Assembly (NCBI RefSeq): GCF_008041835.1
Contig: NZ_VRYE01000021.1
Coordinates: 1-55,414 of the forward strand
Source of the DNA: Ectopseudomonas mendocina
GTDB taxonomy: Bacteria; Pseudomonadota; Gammaproteobacteria; Pseudomonadales; Pseudomonadaceae
Direction: 5' to 3'
Length of the DNA stretch: 55,414 nt
Under the pieces are notes generated by a model that searched no databases, was not told where the DNA came from, and was given only the letters and a program-made list of their open reading frames with translations. A program made the translations under genes and the position numbers. Positions 48,623 to 55,414 of this stretch are shown here, in pieces. Within the stretch, counting starts at the first letter, position 1. Each line of letters opens with the position of its first letter.

Positions 48623-50029
48623 ATGTCTAAGGCTGTTCAACTGATCAAAGAACACGACGTGAAGTGGGTAGACCTGCGCTTCACCGATACCAAAGGCAAG
48701 CAGCACCACGTGACCATGCCGGCCCGTGACGCCCTGGACGAAGACTTCTTCGAGCACGGCAAGATGTTCGATGGTTCGTCCATTCACGGCTGGAAAGGCA
48801 TCGAAGCCTCCGACATGATCCTGATGCCGGTCGACGAGACCGCTGTGCTGGATCCGTTCACCGAAGAGCCGACCCTGATCCTGGTCTGCGACATCATCGA
48901 GCCAAGCACCATGCAGGGCTACGACCGCGACCCGCGCTCCATCGCCAAGCGCGCTGAAGAGTTCCTGAAAACCACCGGCATCGGTGACACCGTATTCGTC
49001 GGTCCGGAGCCCGAGTTCTTCATCTTCGACGAAGTGAAGTTCAAGTCCGACATCTCCGGCTCGATGTTCAAGATCTACTCCGAGCAAGGCTCCTGGATGA
49101 CCGACGGCGACGTCGAAGGCGGCAACAAGGGCCACCGCCCGGCCGTCAAGGGCGGTTACTTCCCGGTTCCGCCGTGCGACCACGACCACGAAATCCGTAC
49201 CGCCATGTGCAACGCCATGGAAGAAATGGGCCTGGTCGTCGAAGTGCACCACCACGAAGTGGCCACTGCCGGCCAGAACGAAATCGGCGTGAAGTTCAAC
49301 ACCCTGGTCGCCAAGGCTGACGAAGTTCAGACCCTGAAGTACTGCGTGCACAACGTCGCCGACGCCTACGGCAAGACCGCTACCTTCATGCCGAAGCCGC
49401 TGTACGGCGACAACGGCTCGGGCATGCACGTGCACATGTCGATCTCCAAGGACGGCAAGAACACCTTCGCTGGCGAAGGCTATGCCGGCCTGTCCGAGAC
49501 CGCTCTGTACTTCATCGGCGGCATCATCAAGCACGGTAAGGCCCTGAACGGCTTCACCAACCCGTCGACCAACTCGTACAAGCGTCTGGTTCCGGGCTTC
49601 GAAGCACCGGTGATGCTGGCCTACTCGGCTCGCAACCGCTCCGCCTCGATCCGTATCCCGTACGTTGCCAGCCCGAAAGCCCGCCGCATCGAAGCGCGCT
49701 TCCCGGACCCGGCTGCCAACCCCTACCTGGCCTTCGCTGCTCTGCTGATGGCCGGTATCGACGGCATCCAGAACAAGATCCACCCGGGCGATGCGGCCGA
49801 CAAGAACCTGTACGACCTGCCGCCGGAAGAAGGCAAGCTGATCCCGCAGGTCTGCGGCAGCCTGAAGGAAGCCCTGGAAGAGCTGGACAAGGGCCGCGCG
49901 TTCCTGACCAAGGGCGGCGTGTTCTCCGACGACTTCATCGATGCCTACATCGAGCTGAAATCCGAAGAAGAAATCAAGGTGCGCACCTTCGTGCACCCGC
50001 TGGAATACGACCTGTACTACAGCGTCTAA
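48623..50029 (+). CDS. glnA: Glutamine synthetase type I
   Basis: 468 residues. ATG at 48623 behind GGAGGA; the protein starts [20 protein letters not shown]. Catalytic blocks [50 protein letters not shown]; the adenylylation Tyr is in [10 protein letters not shown]. Assimilates ammonia from betaine, creatine and serine breakdown. Codons strongly optimised. Followed by a terminator. Confidence 0.98.
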   Translation: MSKAVQLIKEHDVKWVDLRFTDTKGKQHHVTMPARDALDEDFFEHGKMFDGSSIHGWKGIEASDMILMPVDETAVLDPFTEEPTLILVCDIIEPSTMQGYDRDPRSIAKRAEEFLKTTGIGDTVFVGPEPEFFIFDEVKFKSDISGSMFKIYSEQGSWMTDGDVEGGNKGHRPAVKGGYFPVPPCDHDHEIRTAMCNAMEEMGLVVEVHHHEVATAGQNEIGVKFNTLVAKADEVQTLKYCVHNVADAYGKTATFMPKPLYGDNGSGMHVHMSISKDGKNTFAGEGYAGLSETALYFIGGIIKHGKALNGFTNPSTNSYKRLVPGFEAPVMLAYSARNRSASIRIPYVASPKARRIEARFPDPAANPYLAFAALLMAGIDGIQNKIHPGDAADKNLYDLPPEEGKLIPQVCGSLKEALEELDKGRAFLTKGGVFSDDFIDAYIELKSEEEIKVRTFVHPLEYDLYYSV

Positions 50030-50062
50030 GCCAGATTCGCGCCGCCTCGTGCGGCGCTCTCG

Positions 50063-50098
50063 AAAGCCCCGCCCGGCCCTGCCTGGCGGGGCTTTTTT
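50063..50098 (+). terminator. glnA terminator
   Basis: AAAGCCCCGCC and GGCGGGGCTTT form an 11-base-pair stem with an 11-base loop and T-run. Confidence 0.93.
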
Positions 50099-50130
50099 AG
50101 GTTCTTCGCATATGTTGGGGAAAGTGCGGG

Positions 50131-50837
50131 TTGATACCGGACTGGCAAGTTTGTGTGCGTACCGCTTACTGACTTAGCACTATCCATTACCGCGTGTACT
50201 GAGCGTTTGGGTTGCGCCCCTTACGGGCGCCACACCTTTCTTGCTTGCCCAAGAAAGGTGTGCCAAAGAAGGGCACCCCGACATCCGGGTTTCGCTACGC
50301 GAAACTTCCCTCGCTCCGGCGCTGCTCCGGGGGCCGGCTTACATGGGCCGTCCCTGGCCCATTAAGCCTCTCGCCGCATCCATGCGGCTCGTCCCCCTGC
50401 GCAACACCTCCACTCGGCCTCCTGAAGGGGACCAGGTCGCGAGCTTGCGACATCTCTGGAAGATCAAAGTCGGTAGCGTTTGGCTTTTGCTCTTGACGCA
50501 CGTTCTCACAGACGAGGCCAAAGTCCCCTTCAGTAGGCCGAGTGGAATCGCCGTGGAAGGGGTTGAGCGACATGGATGTCGCGAGAGCCACGATGGGCCA
50601 GGGACGGCCCTTCGTGGCGTGCCCCTGGAGCGGTGATGGAACGAGGGACCCCCGGCGCAGCAGGGCGGGGGCGCCTAGCTCGGATGGTGGGGTGCCCTTC
50701 TCTTTGGTTACTTTCTCTTGGGCAAGCAAGAGAAAGTGACTCGCCCGTAAGGGGCGAAACCTATCAGGCCAGACAACACGCTAAGGGATAGTGCCAAGTC
50801 ATCGACAGCTAACACGTAGTTGCCAGTCCGGTGTCAA
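50131..50837. repeat. 707-bp imperfect inverted repeat (foldback element)
   Basis: Outer ends TTGATACCGGACTGGCAA (50131) and its near complement (50820-50837). Matching inner pairs are CGCCCCTTACGGGCG (50215) with 50742-50756, GGGCCGTCCCTGGCCCAT (50345) with 50593-50610 (18 of 18), and a 22-base pair at 50411-50432/50523-50544 (21 of 22). Each arm has its own perfect hairpin: CACACCTTTCTTG at 50231 with 50250-50262, and ACTTTCTCTTG at 50710 with 50727-50737. About 90 bases at the centre are less paired. No convincing protein. Function unknown; I recall similar AAGAGAAAG-rich repeats in other Pseudomonas genomes but no named family. Confidence 0.85.
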
Positions 50838-51066
50838 GCGTATCTTCCCCGCGATAACGCAAAGAACCTTTTTTATGCGCCTGCGCACCGACTGTCGCTA
50901 CTCACGAACCCGCTCGCCTCGAATGCTCGCAAGCGGATTTCACCCATACACGACCGCACGCCAAGCGGCCGATTTGTAGCCAAACATCACAGCCACAATC
51001 CCCTGCGCTTGCCAGGAACCGATTGCAGTGCAAGGCTTAGCGCATCATCCGCGGAAGGAACGGCCC

Positions 51067-51630
51067 ATGCGCCCGCTACTCGCCTGCCTGCTGCTTGCCC
51101 TGGCCCTGCCGACCCATGCGCAGATCTACAAGTACATTGACGCCAACGGCAATACGGTCTTCACCAACCAGCCGCCTGAAGGCGTGGCAGCTGAAAGCAT
51201 CAACCTGCCACCTACCAATACGGTGGAAAGCCAAGCGCCCGCGATGGCAGCCGAAGGCGACAATGCCTCCGCACAGAACGAAGCGCCCTACGCCGTACTG
51301 AGCCTGAGCGGGATACCGGACGATGAAGCCATGCGCGCCAACAATGGCAGCTTCGTCGTCGGGGTAAACATCGAGCCGCGCCTGCAACCAGGACATGTGC
51401 TCAGGCTGATACTCGATGGCCAACCCTACGGCCAGCCCAGCAACGTCCCCAGCCTGCAACTGACTGAACTCGACCGAGGCGAACACAGCCTAGCCGTCGC
51501 CGTCATGGCCGGTGACCGTATCGTCCAGCAAAGCGCCAGCGAAACCTTTACCGTGCAGCGCATCAGCGTCAACAGCCCTGCGCGCCCACCGCTATCGCCA
51601 CCGCGCCCAGCCCCGAAACCTGCGAACTGA
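51067..51630 (+). CDS. DUF4124 exported protein (first of two)
   Basis: 187 residues from ATG at 51067 (GGAAGGA upstream). Signal peptide (RPLLACLLLALALPTHA), then DUF4124 (QIYKYIDANGNTVFTNQPPE), a linker, an Ig-like/beta domain with RGEHSLAVAVMAGD and a proline-rich tail. Periplasmic or envelope-bound. It is a paralogue of the next gene (three bases apart). Same position as P. aeruginosa hypothetical genes between glnA and ntrB. Function unknown. Confidence 0.82.
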   Translation: MRPLLACLLLALALPTHAQIYKYIDANGNTVFTNQPPEGVAAESINLPPTNTVESQAPAMAAEGDNASAQNEAPYAVLSLSGIPDDEAMRANNGSFVVGVNIEPRLQPGHVLRLILDGQPYGQPSNVPSLQLTELDRGEHSLAVAVMAGDRIVQQSASETFTVQRISVNSPARPPLSPPRPAPKPAN

Positions 51631-51632
51631 TC

Positions 51633-52253
51633 ATGATGCGCGTACTGCTGCTCTGCCTGCTGTTCATCACCCCAGTGGCTTCGGCCCAGGTCTATACCTA
51701 TATCGATGCCGAAGGTAACCGCGTGTTTACCGACAAACCGCGTAGCAGCAATGCCGAGCGGGTGATGCTAGCGCCCTCCAACAACGTCGAACTGAGCCAA
51801 CCCGCGCCCACGGTGCGCATGGCGCCGGCACCCGCAGTGAGCAAGCCCACCGTGCATTACCAGGTGCTGCGCATTCTCGTACCGGAGCCGGATGCCTCCA
51901 TCCATAACGGTTCAGGCGAGATGATCGTTACCCTGAGCAGCGAGCCCGGCCTGCTGCCGGGGCACAACTACCGCCTGCTGCTCAATGGCCAGCAACAGGG
52001 TGAAAGCAGCCGCAGCCCGGTTTTCTCCCTGCAGCACATCGACCGGGGCACGCACCAACTGGCAGCAGAGATCCTCGACTCTGCCGGTCTCATCGTCGAG
52101 CGCACACCGGCGCAACCCTTTCATATGCACCGCATGAGCCTGACGCAAAAGCGCAAGATCAATCCCTGCAAGAAAGAGGAATACGGCGTGCGGCCCGAGT
52201 GCCCACTGAAAGACAAGCCCAAGGAAAAAACCAGCATCCTGCCCTTTCTCTGA
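51633..52253 (+). CDS. DUF4124 exported protein (second of two)
   Basis: 206 residues: signal peptide (MRVLLLCLLFITPVASA), DUF4124 (QVYTYIDAEGNRVFTDKPRS), a beta domain with the same DRGTHQLAAEILD block as its neighbour, and a basic C-terminal tail rich in Lys with two Cys. It probably arose by tandem duplication with 51067-51630, followed by divergence of the tails. Confidence 0.82.
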   Translation: MMRVLLLCLLFITPVASAQVYTYIDAEGNRVFTDKPRSSNAERVMLAPSNNVELSQPAPTVRMAPAPAVSKPTVHYQVLRILVPEPDASIHNGSGEMIVTLSSEPGLLPGHNYRLLLNGQQQGESSRSPVFSLQHIDRGTHQLAAEILDSAGLIVERTPAQPFHMHRMSLTQKRKINPCKKEEYGVRPECPLKDKPKEKTSILPFL

Positions 52254-52260
52254 ACGCTGA

Positions 52261-52279
52261 TTGCACCTTAATGGTGCAA
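52261..52279 (+). promoter_or_regulatory. Palindromic NtrC binding site upstream of ntrB
   Basis: TTGCACC and GGTGCAA are exact inverted arms around TTAAT, matching the NtrC consensus TGCACC-N5-GGTGCA. It lies about 200 bases before the sigma-54-like promoter, a normal enhancer distance. Confidence 0.85.
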
Positions 52280-52469
52280 TCTGGCGCACCACCTCCTAAG
52301 CTCTCCCTGTTTTGGGTCGCTTTTCCTCACGTCGCCACCCGTTGGCACCCACAAAGCCCGGGTAGATCGCAGAGAAAACGGCCTCGCACCATTTTTCACC
52401 TCGCTTGCAACGGCCCAGAGGCGGCTGCCGGGGATGGCAGGCCAGAAAAAATGCGTCTTTTCGGGGCTT

Positions 52470-52484
52470 TGGTTTGCTTCTTGC
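52470..52484 (+). promoter_or_regulatory. Sigma-54-like promoter of ntrBC
   Basis: TGGTTTGCTTCTTGC keeps GG and GC at the required 12-base spacing and TTGC at -12; the -24 box is weaker (TGGTTT). It lies 32 bases before the ntrB ATG. Confidence 0.6.
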
Positions 52485-52516
52485 ATTTTCTGCCCCATCG
52501 CCGGAACGCACTGCCT

Positions 52517-53605
52517 ATGATCATCAACGACGCGCTGCACCGCCTGCTACTCGACAACCTGACCACCGCCACCCTGCTGCTCAACAGCAAGCTGTGCCTT
52601 GAGTACATGAACCCGGCGGCGGAAATGCTCCTGGCCGTTAGCGGCCAGCGCAGCCATGGTCAGTTCATCAGCGACCTGTTCACCGAATCGCCAGAGGCGC
52701 TGTCATCCCTGCGCCAGGCGGTGGAGCAAGCGCACCCGTTCAACAAGCGTGAGGCGGTGCTGACCTCGGTCACCGGCCAGACGCTGACCGTGGACTACGC
52801 GGTGACGCCACTGTTCAGCAAAGGCGAAACCCTGCTGCTGCTGGAGGTACACCCGCGCGACCGCCTGCTGCGCATCACCAAGGAAGAGGCGCAGCTGTCC
52901 AAGCAGGAGACCACCAAACTGTTGGTGCGCGGCCTGGCTCACGAGATCAAGAACCCGCTCGGTGGCATCCGTGGCGCGGCGCAACTGCTTTCGCGCGAGT
53001 TGCCCAACGAAGACCTCAAGGACTACACCAACGTCATCATCGAAGAGGCCGACCGCCTGCGAAAACTGGTCGACCGCATGCTCGGCTCGAACAAGCTGCC
53101 GTCGCTGGCGATGACCAACGTGCATGAAGTGCTCGAGCGCGTCGCCAACCTGATCGAAGCGGAATGCCAGGGCGGCATCACCCTGGTGCGCGATTACGAC
53201 CCGAGCATTCCGGATCTGCTGATCGACCGCGAGCAGATGATCCAGGCCGTGCTCAATATCGTGCGCAATGCCATGCAGGCCATCGCCGGGCAGAAACACG
53301 ACATGGGCCTGGGGCGCATCAGCCTGCGCACCCGCACCCTGCGCCAGTTCACCATCGGCCATACGCGCCACCGCCTGGTGGTCAAGGTCGAGATCATCGA
53401 CAACGGCCCCGGCATTCCACCGGAGCTGCAGGAAACCATCTTCTACCCCATGGTCAGCGGGCGTGCCGACGGCACCGGCCTGGGCCTGGCCATCACCCAG
53501 AACATCATCAGTCAGCACCAAGGTCTGATCGAGTGCGAGAGCCACGCCGGCCATACCGTGTTCTCGATCTTCCTGCCGCTGGAACAAGGAGCGCCCACGC
53601 CATGA
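52517..53605 (+). CDS. ntrB: Nitrogen regulation sensor kinase NtrB
   Basis: 362 residues from ATG at 52517 (MIINDALHRLLLDNLTTATL, the conserved start). PAS domain about 5-120; phospho-His in LVRGLAHEIKNPLGGIRGAA; ATPase N, G1 and G2 boxes at IVRNAMQAIAGQ, DNGPGIPPEL and GTGLGLAITQN. Cytoplasmic; phosphorylates or dephosphorylates NtrC under control of PII. Overlaps ntrC by ATGA. Confidence 0.96.
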   Translation: MIINDALHRLLLDNLTTATLLLNSKLCLEYMNPAAEMLLAVSGQRSHGQFISDLFTESPEALSSLRQAVEQAHPFNKREAVLTSVTGQTLTVDYAVTPLFSKGETLLLLEVHPRDRLLRITKEEAQLSKQETTKLLVRGLAHEIKNPLGGIRGAAQLLSRELPNEDLKDYTNVIIEEADRLRKLVDRMLGSNKLPSLAMTNVHEVLERVANLIEAECQGGITLVRDYDPSIPDLLIDREQMIQAVLNIVRNAMQAIAGQKHDMGLGRISLRTRTLRQFTIGHTRHRLVVKVEIIDNGPGIPPELQETIFYPMVSGRADGTGLGLAITQNIISQHQGLIECESHAGHTVFSIFLPLEQGAPTP

Positions 53606-55035
53606 GCAGCAGTGAAACCGTCTGGATTGTCGACGACGATCGTTCCATCCGCTGGGTTCTGGAAAAGGCCCTGCAACAGGAAGGCATAACCACCCAGAGT
53701 TTCGACAGTGCCGACGGCGTACTCGCCCGCCTGACCCGCCAGCAGCCGGACGTGATCATCTCTGACATCCGCATGCCCGGCGCCAGCGGCCTCGACCTGC
53801 TGGCACGCATCCGCGAGCTGTACCCACGTCTGCCGGTGATCATCATGACCGCGCATTCCGACCTGGACAGCGCGGTGGCAAGCTACCAGGGTGGCGCCTT
53901 CGAATACCTGCCCAAGCCATTCGACGTCGATGAAGCGGTGTCGCTGGTCAAGCGCGCCTTCCAGCACACCCAGGAACAGCAGAGCCTGGCCGCGCCCGCT
54001 GCACAGGCGCGCACGCCGGAAATCATCGGTGAAGCCCCGGCGATGCAGGAGGTCTTTCGCGCAATCGGGCGCCTCAGCCATTCCAATATCACCGTGCTGA
54101 TCAACGGCGAATCCGGCACGGGTAAAGAGCTGGTGGCGCATGCCCTGCACCGCCACAGCCCGCGCGCGGCGGCGCCGTTCATCGCCCTGAACATGGCGGC
54201 GATCCCCAAGGATCTCATGGAGTCCGAGCTGTTCGGCCACGAGAAAGGCGCCTTCACCGGCGCGGCCAACCAGCGCCGCGGTCGCTTCGAGCAGGCCGAC
54301 GGCGGCACGCTGTTCCTCGACGAAATCGGCGACATGCCGGCCGATACCCAGACGCGCCTGCTGCGCGTGCTGGCCGATGGCGAGTTCTACCGCGTCGGCG
54401 GCCACACCCCGGTGAAGGTAGACGTGCGCATCATCGCCGCCACCCACCAGAACCTGGAAACCCTGGTGACTGCCGGCAAGTTCCGTGAAGACCTGTTCCA
54501 CCGCCTCAACGTCATCCGTATTCACATCCCGCGCCTGGCCGACCGCCGCGAGGACATCCCGACCCTGGCCCATCACTTCCTCGCTCGCGCCGCGCAGGAA
54601 CTGGCGGTGGAGCCGAAGCTGCTCAAGAGCGAAACCGAGGATTACCTCAAGCACTTGCCCTGGCCGGGCAACGTGCGCCAGCTGGAGAACACCTGCCGCT
54701 GGATCACCGTCATGGCCTCGGGACGCGAAGTGCATGTCGACGACCTGCCACCGGAACTGCTGACCCAGCCGCAGGACGCCGCGCCGGTGACCAACTGGGA
54801 ACAGGCGCTGCGCCTGTGGGCCGATCAGGCCCTGGCGCGTGGCCAGTCCAACCTGCTCGATGTCGCCGTGCCGGCCTTCGAGCGCATCATGATCGAGACC
54901 GCCCTCAAGCACACCGCTGGCCGCCGCCGCGATGCGGCCCTGCTGCTGGGTTGGGGCCGCAACACCCTGACGCGCAAGATCAAGGAGCTGGGCATGAAGG
55001 TCGACGGCGCGGACGACGACGACAGCGACGACTGA
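53602..55035 (+). CDS. ntrC: Nitrogen regulation response regulator NtrC
   Basis: 477 residues. Receiver domain with Asp54 ([19 protein letters not shown]), sigma-54 activator AAA+ domain with [35 protein letters not shown] and [12 protein letters not shown], and a Fis-type C-terminal helix-turn-helix ([20 protein letters not shown]). Activates glnA and other nitrogen genes. Acidic tail. Intact; its terminator carries a MITE. Confidence 0.97.
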   Translation: MSSSETVWIVDDDRSIRWVLEKALQQEGITTQSFDSADGVLARLTRQQPDVIISDIRMPGASGLDLLARIRELYPRLPVIIMTAHSDLDSAVASYQGGAFEYLPKPFDVDEAVSLVKRAFQHTQEQQSLAAPAAQARTPEIIGEAPAMQEVFRAIGRLSHSNITVLINGESGTGKELVAHALHRHSPRAAAPFIALNMAAIPKDLMESELFGHEKGAFTGAANQRRGRFEQADGGTLFLDEIGDMPADTQTRLLRVLADGEFYRVGGHTPVKVDVRIIAATHQNLETLVTAGKFREDLFHRLNVIRIHIPRLADRREDIPTLAHHFLARAAQELAVEPKLLKSETEDYLKHLPWPGNVRQLENTCRWITVMASGREVHVDDLPPELLTQPQDAAPVTNWEQALRLWADQALARGQSNLLDVAVPAFERIMIETALKHTAGRRRDAALLLGWGRNTLTRKIKELGMKVDGADDDDSDD

Positions 55036-55053
55036 TCCCGCTAGCAACAACGA

Positions 55054-55235
55054 AAAGGGCATCCCGCGGGACAATGCCGATCAGATAAGCTTGCCAAAGC
55101 GGTCTTTCGTAGGAGCCCCGCCCCGGGGCGAAGCTTTTCAATCGCGTATCGCCCTGGTTCGCGGCGGGGCGCCGCTCCTACCCATTGGCAGCGTCGACGC
55201 TTAGCTGACAGACATTATCCCGCGGGATGCCCTTT
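55054..55235 (+). terminator. ntrC terminator split by MITE copy B
   Basis: AAAAGGGCATCCCGCGGGA (55054-55071) and TCCCGCGGGATGCCCTTTT (55218-55235) are exact complements with a closing T-run. The uninterrupted hairpin would have been GGGCATCCCGCGGGATGCCC. Confidence 0.8.
55073..55216. mobile_element. 144-bp IS4-like MITE, copy B, with internal REP pair
   Basis: Inverted relative to copy A and the same length. Left end AATGCCGATCAGATAAG; right end reversed AATGTCTGTCAGCTAAG. The internal REP pair is identical to copy A over the core. Flanking 12-mers ATCCCGCGGGAC (55061) and ATCCCGCGGGAT (55217) match at 11 of 12, the size of an IS4-type target duplication. Confidence 0.82.
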
Positions 55236-55414
55236 TCATTTCCCCGGATTGCATCCGTATATGGACTCCTCCCGTTTTGCCAGTGAAATAATCTGCCTCT
55301 GAACCTAGGTACGACTGCTTCCGTATATTCGACTTCTGATAAGGCGTTAGCCTTGAGCCATGATGAATTTCGCTCCTGTGCGCCTAACCGGGCTAGCGGC
55401 CTTGCAAAGCAGAG
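55236..55414. other. Right edge without recognised gene
   Basis: It starts with half of a GCATCCGGG-type REP (CCCCGGATTGCATCCG at 55242). The remaining bases to the edge have no long frame and no RNA gene that I can see. Confidence 0.4.

Noticed and set aside
50241..50791. Several short open frames inside the foldback element
   Set aside because: They occur in mirrored pairs on both strands because of the inverted repeat, with low-complexity composition; no protein evidence.
52261..52279. Palindrome considered as a terminator of the second DUF4124 gene
   Set aside because: There is no T-run and the arms match the NtrC consensus exactly, so a regulator site is the better reading.
52199..52516. 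N-terminal extension of NtrB
   Set aside because: It would overlap the upstream gene and translate through the NtrC site and promoter; Pseudomonas NtrB starts at the MIIND-type methionine.

Overview
The window reads as chromosomal DNA of a gamma-proteobacterium of the genus Pseudomonas. It is GC-rich, contains many REP-type palindromes, and carries GlcB, GbcA/GbcB, SoxBDAG, TypA, ThiI, GlnA and NtrBC proteins that look like Pseudomonas orthologues. The P. mendocina/oleovorans/alcaligenes side of the genus is my guess. I could not run searches, so all family assignments come from reading motifs and recalled sequences.

Layout. 1-502 has no recognised complete gene. 503-5453 holds malate synthase G, a cNMP-binding/CBS/DUF294 signalling protein and a translationally coupled DnaQ-like exonuclease. 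5589-9695 (minus strand) holds a tRNA-hydroxylation U32 protein, a small membrane protein and a two-component Na+/solute (acetate-type) symporter. 10.0-17.3 kb is worn: it has a possible creD remnant, a 144-bp IS4-like MITE, a secreted 13-residue-repeat peptide, a FAN1-like nuclease plus nuclease/helicase operon, a creB pseudogene, a CBS protein and a chemoreceptor fragment cut at a REP. 17.4-20.3 kb has a periplasmic retropepsin-like protease, an HD-GYP phosphodiesterase and an acyltransferase. 20377-21415 is a 1.04-kb cassette with IS4-like ends that carries an uppP 3' fragment and a DUF417 gene.

21.5-43.1 kb is one catabolic block for quaternary and N-methyl amines. GbcA/GbcB demethylate glycine betaine. 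Creatinase plus an SSS symporter feed creatine to sarcosine. SoxBDAG oxidises sarcosine to glycine and 5,10-methylene-THF. GlyA and an L-serine dehydratase take glycine plus C1 to serine and pyruvate. PurU and FdhA clear surplus one-carbon units, and a threonine aldolase handles glycine/threonine. Two GlxA-type AraC regulators lie beside the creatine genes. Comparison with remembered P. aeruginosa gene order suggests the creatine section (31.3-38.0 kb) is an insertion between glyA and the gbc genes.

43.2-55.0 kb is housekeeping and nitrogen control: an RlmE-like and a SpoU-type RNA methyltransferase, TypA, ThiI, GlnA with a sigma-54 promoter, two DUF4124 envelope proteins, and ntrBC behind a palindromic NtrC site and a sigma-54-like promoter. 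Between glnA and the DUF4124 genes lies a 707-bp imperfect inverted repeat of unknown role. A second 144-bp MITE copy sits inside the ntrC terminator hairpin.

The most unusual features are the family of IS4-ended elements that all sit in terminator hairpins (including the gene-carrying one), the 707-bp foldback element, and a dense group of DnaA-box-like sequences near 38.1-38.6 kb.
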